A stretch of 64,000 nucleotides of DNA from Nematostella vectensis (taxonomy: Eukaryota; Cnidaria; Anthozoa; Actiniaria; Edwardsiidae). This document shows, one piece after another, positions 55,448-64,000 of this stretch. The translations under genes and the position numbers were made by a program. The DNA is taken from contig NC_064046.1 of NCBI RefSeq assembly GCF_932526225.1, positions 2,852,001-2,916,000 of the forward strand, given 5' to 3'. The notes below the pieces were generated by a model. It was not told the origin of the DNA, searched no databases, and saw nothing but the letters and a program-made list of their open reading frames with translations. Within the stretch, counting starts at the first letter, position 1. The number at the start of each line of letters is the position of its first letter.

Positions 55448-58400
55448 CTAGCATGTCCTCGCTGGCATTGTGGGCGCTATGGCTTGGAGTAGAGGGCTAG
55501 ATGAACACTCCCCAAACAACGTCATCAGTAGAGCCACGCCATAACCTGTAGCCCGTTCACCCTAGAGTCAAAATAGTAGTGCGTTACAAAAAGTACAAAT
55601 GGCGTGACTCCGTGACATGGTCATGTGACTCCGTGACATGGTCATGTGACTCAGTGACATGGTCATGTGACTCAGTGACATGGACATGTGACTACGCCAT
55701 AACCTGTAGCACGTTCAGCCTAAAGTCAAAATAGTAGTGCGTTACAAAATGTAACGTAATATGGTCATGTGACTGCAAGACATTGACACGTGACTGTCAA
55801 AGCACGAACCACATTCAGGGGCGGATCTCGCTTTTGTCCAAAAGGGGGGTTTAGTTCAGTGACAAAGGGGGGAGGGGGTAATTTTTTTTATTACATATGG
55901 CTTTCTGGCAGCCCAAACGGGGGTTTAAATCCCCTAAACCCTCCCCCTAGATCCGCTACTGCACATTCACCCTAGAGTCAAAATAGTACCATATATCATA
56001 CGTGTGACAGGGTGAGCTTGCGTGACAGAGTGACGTGACAATTCATATATGCTAATACATAATACATGAGTAAGCTTGCGTGACTAAGTGGTGTGTTGTG
56101 TTACTAACCGAGTGGACAGGGGCGGCCATGTCAATGTGAATCCACGCCCCGGGGTAGTCGAACCCAAGGTGACTTCCTGTTTACATAACAAGAATGATTA
56201 CAAATATGGATAATCAAAAATAGGAATGAAAGATCATCGTGATTTCGTGCTCAAAAATATACATTACACGAGTTGTATACAAGGTCGCACGCCAGACACG
56301 TGGCTGTGAAAGGACTGAGTTCCTACCAACTGCTTCAACGTTGTTAGTGATCGATTATATTAAAGGAGGAACAGAAAGGCTCTGGAAAGTTTTCTTTAGC
56401 CAAAGTCGCATGCCGGACATCACATCACTATCTGCTTTAATGTTGTCAGGGATCGATTATATCAAAGGAGGAAAAGAAGGGCTATGTTTAGCCAAAAGGG
56501 ACTTGAATCTTGAAAATTATTATACACCGAAAATTAGAGTTGGGGTAGGGGGGACCCAAAAGTGATAGAGATGGAGAGGAAACTTGAAGAAATTACGTCA
56601 AAGAAGTATATGATAGGAAAAAGTTTCTGCGAGTCATCCCTATGGATCTTTTAATAAATTACCTTATCCATTTTAATTTTATGTACACCTTTAATATCGC
56701 GAAACTTTTCTCGGCACATTTCGCGAGTCTTTACCTTAGCGAATTTTATAAAATCGCGAAAAACGCGAATTTAAGTACGCGCGAAAAGTAAGCAGAATAT
56801 GGTAAGAGATGTGAATTAAATACTCACCAATGAACAGACCCGCACAAGAACTTTGCGCATTATCGCGATTCTAAATCGAGACAAAAACATATTTAAGGAA
56901 CACGATTACGATATGTATAAATCCCGTCACCACAGGCCCGTAGCCAGGATTTTGAGCGGGGTGGTTCGTTTTTTTCATTTTAGCGGACCAAATTTCCGGT
57001 ATACCCCTCCCCTCGCCTTATTACATAAGGCAATCAATACTTCAAATAAATTCAATCTTGTATTTACAATGTATTATAAAGCACCCTATTAACAGGGTGC
57101 TTTTTAACATATACAGTAGCGATAATAATCAAGATGATTATTAAAAAAGATTTTTTTAGTCATTTTAAAGACATATTGATGTGTACGGTAATCCAGCCAA
57201 ACGTTAAATTTTTTTTGTTTGCTCTGAGCGGACCTTCAAGCCGAGTGAGGGGGGGGGGGGTTCGTCCGAACCCCCCCTGGCTAGGGGCCTGCACCAATCT
57301 GATGCTCCAGTCAGTCGGAGGCATGATCGTTAGATAGACCACGAGGCCACGAGGACTGCCTTGCCAGCTAAGTGCCCGCTCAACCCAAAAGAGACGAGCC
57401 AGAGTGAGTTATGAAATTGATTCAAGAATTGTGGTTTAGTCGTTTGACCGATACTCACTTTTACTGAATTCTTCATGTCAGCCATAGCACTCGAAAATTC
57501 GGAGAAATGAAGCTCAGGGCAGTATGGCAATGGGTGCTTAAATAATAAATAAATTAGCAGTAAATATATAGTAATTGAATGATGTGATTTACGTTAAGAA
57601 ACGCTTAATTTTCAGTTGAAGCTGGGCCGTTCTTATTTTTGGATCATTTCAAGGCTGATAACGTTCTTAGATTATTGAGAAGGATGATTCTCGAATCAAT
57701 TATAAAAAAAACACACCAGCTAAAACCTAAAAAAAGAAAACAATCGTTTTAAGCATATGTTAGCATGTTCTTAGAATTTCCCAGACTGAAAATCCCAGAC
57801 TGAACATTATCATAAAAAGGTTTATATATAAAAAAAAAACAGGAGTGCACAAGTAAACGATGCCTATGCAAAACTACAAGACTACAGAAAAAGAAACAGT
57901 ATCAAAGCAAGTAAGTACATGCTCACCAGAAGATCACCACTGCTCCGGCCTGCTCTTACACACACTTGTTCCCAGTCCTCGTTATTTGTGAGCAGTCCGC
58001 CGTGGTAGCGTCCAGTGGCGATGCTCTGGGCACCAGTTAGCGTAGCCATGTCCAGGACAATGTCGGCTTTGAGGTCTTTCCTGGCATAGTAGACCTGTCC
58101 AGAAAAAAACATGGAATATCTTTGTTGATCTGTGAGCGAGAAGTATAATAAGTGGGAGGTGTAATATTTTCTGTGAGTGACATAAATAGGACAAAAATAC
58201 TACCTACAATAGATACATTAAAGTGTTCCTGTCAGCCACCATTTTGTCATCAAAATACGAGAAGTGCGAGAGAGCACCCATCACCATCAGCTGAATTGGG
58301 CACCTCGATTTGGGGAAACAATACTATTTATTGAATTTAGTAAATGATGTATGAATCTTTGTTTTTAAGAAAGTTATTTCAAAAATTCTTATGAAAACGG

Positions 58401-59941
58401 TGTGATTGACTAGGCTTTTCAAGGGGGCCTAACTCCTAGAACGCTTTGCACTATTAAACACGAACGCGCACTATAAAAGGGATAGCTCCGCCTACTTTTT
58501 TGCGAGCTCTCGCGCAAGTCGTCGTCATTCACAACTAGACTTTATTGAGTGTAGACCTCCCAAATGCAGGAGGAAAACATAGCAAAATATAAATCCTTCG
58601 TGCGATTAACTATGATAACTTTTAAGTACTAAAGAATGTTAACTATTAGGCATATGTGGTGAAGTATTTGGGATCCATTTTCTAATACAACGGGGAGAAA
58701 AATAGTCATTGAGAAATCAAACACAGTACACGCTCATTTGAATTAAAAAAAAAAAATTCAAAAACAGAGTCTGTACCTTCCTTTCATGTGCGCACATGGA
58801 CAAACAACAAATTCGCAAAATTCATCACTTCAAAACCTATCTAATCCTTCTTCTTTTTTGTTTTGTTATAAGAAAACGCTAATAGATAGAATGTTTTTAC
58901 TTCAATCGGGGTTTTTCGGACAATTATGAACTCTATTGTTGCTTTCTGGCCTCTCTCTACGGAGCTCTGCACTGAGTGACATCAAATGACGAATGACAGC
59001 TTGCCTAAGTAACCTCCTTTTTATAGTGCACGTTCGTGATTAAGTTTATTTTCATTGATTGTACAGTACATGAGAAATTTGCATCCAAATAATCTAGTAA
59101 ATTATATGTATAATACTCCAGATTATTTTAGCTATATGCTACCTTACCCCATCACCTAGTACCAGTCTTCCCTCTGCGTCAGGATTATTGATTTCTACAG
59201 TTCTGTTTAGGGAGACAAAGAGAACAAATTGAGTAGACAAATTGTTTCAACCATCACGATCATTATTGCATTCACCATCCTTATCACAATCATCACTATC
59301 AGCACCATCATCATCATCACTATCATCACCATCATCACAATCATTGCTATCAACGCCATCATTATCATCGTTACTTTGACCACCATCACGATCATTATTA
59401 CATTCACCATCCTTATCACAATCATCACTATCAGCACCATCGTCATCATCACTATCATCACCATCATAATCATTATCACCATCACCACATCAGCACCATC
59501 ACTACCATCATCGCTACCAGCACCATCGTCATCATCAATACTATCATCACCATCATAATCATTATCACCATCACCACATCAGCACCATCACTACCATCAT
59601 CGCTACCAGCACCATTGTCAGCATCACATCTTCCACTCACTTTTTAGAGTAGAGAGTGTGGATATCGTCAGGCCTGGTAGCCAGCGGCCCAACCGCATTC
59701 TCAGCAAGACAGAACACTGCATGGAGATTCTCCTTAAACCCCTGTCGAAAACAGAATAGTAAACAGTTTATCACGAGTGATCTTTTAAACGCAGTGACAT
59801 GTATACTATATTCTCACAGGGGAACATTCTAGAGGGAGAAACTTGAGACAAAACAAGACTGACCTGTTTGACGGCTCCTCTAAACCCACCAAGCACACCA
59901 GCTGCACCACCGCAGTCTCGCTTCATGCCGGGCATCCCAGT
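55448..59941 (-). CDS. NPEPL1: Probable aminopeptidase NPEPL1 (M17 leucyl aminopeptidase family), C-terminal half
   Basis: Zinc-dependent M17 exopeptidase, N-terminal part outside the window. Coding exons on the minus strand: 59941-59864, 59741-59641, 59202-59148, 58094-57927, 57536-57459, 56870-56828, 56176-56109 and 55561-55448; 705 bp, 234 residues plus stop, all phases consistent. Motifs: TGMPGMKRDCGGAAG (metal Asp), NLHAVFCLAENAVGP, the M17 signature NPDAEGRL (metal Asp and Glu, catalytic Arg), DMATLTGAQSIATG, YCPELHFSEFSSAMADMKNS, DNAQSSCAGLF, HLGFDYPGAWIHIDMAAPVH and GERATGYGVALL. These follow vertebrate NPEPL1 block by block. The C-terminus is shorter than the human one. The 43-bp minisatellite lies in the intron just upstream of the first visible exon. 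Confidence 0.94.
55535..55755. repeat. Duplication of the last NPEPL1 acceptor region
   Basis: The block CGCCATAACCTGTAGCCCGT, then TCACCCTAGAGTCAAAATAG and TAGTGCGTTACAAAA at 55535-55593 covers the start of the last exon plus its acceptor. It recurs at about 55693-55755 with a few changes, and a shorter copy (CATTCACCCTAGAGTCAAAA) occurs at 55963. Between them is a small GTGACATGGTCATGTGACTC tandem repeat. Confidence 0.8.
55815..55968. mobile_element. Remnant of a GGGGCGGATC...GATCCGCTACTG element
   Basis: The left GGGGCGGATCTCGC and right TAGATCCGCTACTG ends are inverted and bracket G- and C-tracts. Related copies are at 14831-15000 and 45047-45197. In NPEPL1's last intron. Confidence 0.6.
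56284..56500. repeat. Two tandem diverged copies of about 120 bp
   Basis: GTCGCACGCCAGACA ... GATCGATTATATTAAAGGAG, then AAAGTCGCATGCCGGACATC ... GATCGATTATATCAAAGGAG and TTTAGCCAAA. In an NPEPL1 intron. No coding role. Confidence 0.7.
56933..57291. mobile_element. CAGGCCCGTA-family element with perfect CACCA target duplication
   Basis: Termini CAGGCCCGTAGCCAGGATTT and CCTGGCTAGGGGCCTG. CACCA occurs at 56928-56932 and 57292-57296. Internal G-run and C-run. Subtype shared with 13336-13495. In an NPEPL1 intron. Confidence 0.87.
58454..59043. mobile_element. 590-bp non-autonomous element flanked by TTAA
   Basis: TTAA-ACACGAACGCGCACTATAAAAGG at the left faces CCTTTTTATAGTGCACGTTCGTGA-TTAA at the right, so the ends are inverted repeats and TTAA is the probable target duplication, as in piggyBac or Kolobok groups. 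Both inner termini contain a TATAAAA-like box. A partial copy is at 27388. In an NPEPL1 intron. Confidence 0.8.
59238..59625. repeat. (CAT/ATC)n-rich imperfect microsatellite
   Basis: Interrupted ATC, CATCAC and CACCAT repeats with a longer internal duplication: CACGATCATTATTGCATTCA (59255) recurs as CACGATCATTATTACATTCA (59387), and the 59460-59540 block recurs at 59540-59615. It runs to just left of the NPEPL1 exon 59641-59741. ORFs in it are low complexity. Confidence 0.93.
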
Positions 59942-59950
59942 CTGTCAGAA

Positions 59951-62900
59951 ACAGTCAAACTCTCTTTAGTACAAGAGGTAACATCCTACAGCTACAGTCA
60001 AACTCTCTTTAGTACAAGAGGTAACATCCTACAGCTACAGTCAAACTCTCTTTAGTACAAGAGTAACATCCTATAGCTACAGTCAAACTCTCTTTAGTAC
60101 AAGAGGTAACATCCTATAGCTACAGTCAAACTCTCTTTAGTACAAGAGGTAACATCCTACAGCTACAGTCAAACTCTCTTTAGTACAAGAGGTAACATCC
60201 TATAGCTACAGTCAAACTCTCTTTAGTACAAAAGGTAACATCCTACAGCTACAGTCAAACTCTCTTTAGTACAAGAGGTAACATCCTACAGCTACAGTCT
60301 AACTCTCTTTAGTACAAGAGGTTACATCCTACAGTTACAGTCAAACTCTCTTTAGTACAAGAGGTAACATCCTACACCTACAGTCAAACTCTCTTTAGTA
60401 CAAGAGGTAACATCCTATAGCTACAGTCAAACTCTCTTTAGTACAAGAGGTAACATCCTATAGCTACAGTCAAACTCTCTTTAGTACAAGAGGTAACATA
60501 CTATAGCTACAGTCAAACTCTCTTTAGTACAAGAAGTAACATCCTATAGCTACAGTCAAACTCTCTTTAGTACAAGAGGTAACATCCTATAGCTACATTC
60601 AAACTCTCTTTAGTACAAGAAGTAACATCCTACAGCTACAGTCAAACTCTCTTAAGTACAAGAGGTAACATCCTACAGCTACAGTCAAACTCTCTTTAGT
60701 ACAAGAGTAACATCCTACAGCTACAGTCAAACTCTCTTAAGTACAAGAGGTAACATCCTACAGCTACAGTCAAACTCTCTTTAGTACAAGAAGTAACATC
60801 CTACAGCTACAGTCAAACTCTCTTAAGTACAAGAGGTAACATCCTACAGCTACAGTCAAACTCTCTTTAGTACAAGAGGTAACATCCTACAGCTACAGTC
60901 AAACTCTCTTAAGTACAAGAGTAACATCCTACAGCTACAGTCAAACTTTCTTTAGTACAAGAGGTAACATCCTACAGCTCGGTCAAACTCTCTTTAGTAC
61001 AAGAGGTAACATCCTATAGCTACAGTCAGACTCTCTTTAGTACAAGAGGTAACATCCTCTACAGTCAAACTCTCTTTAGTACAAGAGGTAACATCCTACA
61101 GCTACAGTCAAACTCTCTTTAGTACAAGAGGTAACATCCTACAGCTACAGTCAAACTCTCTTAAGTACAAGAGGTAACATCCTACAGCTACAGTCAAACT
61201 CTCTTTAGTACAAGAGGTAACATCCTACAGCTACAGTCAAACTCTCTTTAGTACAAGAGTAACATCCTACAGCTACAGGCAAACTCTCTTTAGTACAAGA
61301 GGTAACATCCTACAGCTACAGTCAAACTCTCTTAAGTACAAGAGTAACATCCTACAGCTACAGTCAAACTTTCTTTAGTACAAGAGGTAACATCCTACAG
61401 CTCGGTCAAACTCTCTTTAGTACAAGAGGTAACATCCTATAGCTACAGTCAGACTCTCTTTAGTACAAGAGGTAACATCCTACAGCTCGGTCAAACTCTC
61501 TTTAGTACAAGAGGTAACATCCTACAGTTACAGTCAAACTCTCTTTAGTACAAGAGGTAACATCCTACAGCTACAGTCAAACTCTCTTTAGTACAAGAGG
61601 TAACATCCTATAGCTACATTCAAACTCTCTTTAGTACAAGAAGTAACATCCTACAGCTACAGTCAAACTCTCTTTAGTACAAGAGGTAACATCCTATAGC
61701 TACAGTCAAACTCTCTTTAGTACAAGAGGTAACATACTATAGCTACAGTCAAACTCTCTTTAGTACAAGAAGTAACATCCTATAGCTACAGTCAAACTCT
61801 CTTTAGTACAAGAGGTAACATCCTATAGCTACATTCAAACTCTCTTTAGTACAAGAAGTAACATCCTACAGCTACAGTCAAACTCTCTTAAGTACAAGAG
61901 GTAACATCCTACAGCTACAGTCAAACTCTCTTTAGTACAAGAGTAACATCCTACAGCTACAGTCAAACTCTCTTAAGTACAAGAGGTAACATCCTACAGC
62001 TACAGTCAAACTCTCTTTAGTACAAGAAGTAACATCCTACAGCTACAGTCAAACTCTCTTAAGTACAAGAGGTAACATCCTACAGCTACAGTCAAACTCT
62101 CTTTAGTACAAGAGGTAACATCCTACAGCTACAGTCAAACTCTCTTAAGTACAAGAGTAACATCCTACAGCTACAGTCAAACTTTCTTTAGTACAAGAGG
62201 TAACATCCTACAGCTCGGTCAAACTCTCTTTAGTACAAGAGGTAACATCCTATAGCTACAGTCAGACTCTCTTTAGTACAAGAGGTAACATCCTCTACAG
62301 TCAATTTCTCTTTAGTACAAGAGGTAACATCCTATAGCTACAGTCAAACTCTCTTTAGTACAAGAGGTAACATACTATAGCTACAGTCAAACTCTCTTTA
62401 GTACAAGAAGTAACATCCTACAGCTACAGTCAAACTCTCTTTAGTACAAGAGGTAACATCCTACAGCTACAGTCAAACTCTCTTTAGTACAAGAGGTAAC
62501 ATCCTACAGCTACAGTCAAACTCTCTTTAGTACAAGAGGTAACATCCTACAGCTACAGTCAAACTCTCTTTAGTACAAGAGGTAACATCCTACAGCTACA
62601 ATCAAACTCTCTTTAGTACAACAGGTAACATCCTATAGCTACAGTCAAACTCTCTTTAGTACAAGAGGTAACATCCTACAGCTACAGTCAAACTCTCTTT
62701 AGTACAAGAGGTAACATCCTACAGCTACAGTCAAACTCTCTTAAGTACAAGAGGTAACATCCTACAGCTACAGTCAAACTCTCTTTAGTACAAGAGGTAA
62801 CATCCTACAGCTACAGTCAAACTCTCTTTAGTACAAGAGTAACATCCTACAGCTACAGGCAAACTCTCTTTAGTACAAGAGGTAACATCCTACAGCTACA

Positions 62901-64000
62901 GTCAAACTCTCTTAAGTACAAGAGTAACATCCTACAGCTACAGTCAAACTTTCTTTAGTACAAGAGGTAACATCCTACAGCTCGGTCAAACTCTCTTTAG
63001 TACAAGAGGTAACATCCTATAGCTACAGTCAGACTCTCTTTAGTACAAGAGGTAACATCCTACAGCTCGGTCAAACTCTCTTTAGTACAAGAGGTAACAT
63101 CCTACAGCTACAGTCAAACTCTCTTTAGTACAAGAGGTAACATCCTATAGCTACAGTCAAACTCTCTTTAGTACAAGAGGTAACATACTATAGCTACAGT
63201 CAAACTCTCTTTAGTACAAGAAGTAACATCCTACAGCTACAGTCAAACTCTCTTTAGTACAAGAGGTAACATCCTACAGCTACAGTCAAACTCTCTTTAG
63301 TACAAGAGGTAGCATCCTACAGCTACAGTCAAACTCTCTTTAGTACAAGAGGTAACATCCTACAGCTACAGTCAAACTCTCTTTAGTACAAGAGGTAACA
63401 TCATACAGCTACAGTCAAACTCTCTTTAGTACAAGAGGTAACATCCTATAGCTACAGTCAAACTCTCTTTAGTACAAAAGGTAACATCCTATAGCTACAG
63501 TCAAACTCTCTTTAGTAAAAGAGGTAACATCCTATAGCTACAGTCAAACTCTCTTTAGTACAAGAGGTAACATACTATAGCTACAGTCAAACTCTCTTTA
63601 GTACAAGAGGTAACATCCTACAGCTACAGTCAAACTCTCTTTAGTACAAGAGGTAACATCCTACAGCTACAGTCAAACTCTCTTTAGTACAACAGGTAAC
63701 ATCCTATAGCTACAGTCAAACTCTCTTTAGTACAAGAGGTAACATCCTACAGCTACAGTCAAACTCTCTTTAGTACAAGAGGTAACATCCTACAGCTACA
63801 GTCAAACTCTCTTTAGTACAAGAGGTAACATCCTACAGCTACAGTCAAACTCTCTTAAGTACAAGAGGTAACATCCTACAGCTACAGTCAAACTCTCTTT
63901 AGTACAAGAAGTAACATCCTATAGCTACAGTCAAACTCTCTTTAGTACAAGAGGTAACATCCTCTACAAGTCAAACTCTCTTTAGTACAAGAGGTAACAT
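59951..64000. repeat. 43-bp minisatellite filling an NPEPL1 intron to the window edge
   Basis: About 94 tandem copies of a 43-bp unit: AGTCAAACTCTCTTTAGTAC, then AAGAGGTAACATCCTACAGC, then TAC. Length variants (loss of G in AAGAGTAAC, CTCGG for CTACA, a short TCCTCTACAGTC form) mark individual units. Their order recurs: 60541-61070 matches 61777-62302 at an offset of 1236 bp, and 61160-61480 recurs near 62730-63060. The array stops within 10 bases of the acceptor of the NPEPL1 exon that begins at 59941. Confidence 0.97.

Noticed and set aside
59207-59558. Ile/Thr/Met-rich ORFs on both strands
   Set aside because: Low-complexity reading of the (CAT)n microsatellite.

Overview
The window is eukaryotic nuclear DNA from an animal, most likely a cnidarian such as a sea anemone. 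The evidence is intron-split genes with GT..AG junctions, conserved animal genes in close packing, many short inverted-repeat transposons, CR1/L2-type LINEs and long minisatellites. The species call is inference; nothing here is diagnostic.

Layout. (1) 1-3265 is a 22-bp minisatellite inside an intron of GAS8/DRC4, whose first eight coding exons run leftwards from 11537 to 3616; the 3' half lies outside the window. (2) Head-to-head with it, about 0.5 kb away, sialate O-acetylesterase (SIAE) runs right from 12044 to 23270 in seven coding exons. A single-exon rhodopsin-type GPCR (18155-16752, minus) sits inside its third coding intron. (3) 24390-51058 holds two divergent paralogous genes related to DTX3L. 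Each joins an RRM-like N-terminus, KH-like modules, a macrodomain, a C3HC4 RING and a Deltex C-terminal (DTC) domain. The minus gene (42992-24390, 9 coding exons, 1668 aa) carries a large 26-residue tandem repeat and a canonical macrodomain. The plus gene (43428-51058, 5 coding exons, 1036 aa) has a degenerate macrodomain. The 435-bp region between their start codons has two kappaB-like sites, an IRF-like element and a STAT/GAS-like site. Two LINE copies lie antisense in the first two introns of the minus gene. (4) 53353-54745 is a small four-exon calponin-homology gene. (5) Convergent with it, the C-terminal half of the M17 aminopeptidase NPEPL1 (59941-55448, minus) ends the gene content. Its upstream intron is filled from 59951 to the window end by a 43-bp minisatellite.

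Exon models were built by hand from conserved protein motifs, splice dinucleotides and phase. SIAE, both DTX3L-like genes and the CH gene each give an open reading frame whose summed exon length is a multiple of three. In mammals DTX3L works with the macrodomain protein PARP9, and the two genes share an interferon-inducible bidirectional promoter. Here the macrodomain is fused into the ligase itself and the two fused paralogues share a divergent promoter. That makes the locus the best candidate for an unusual ADP-ribose/ubiquitin immune system in this window. No tRNA, rRNA or CRISPR array was found.
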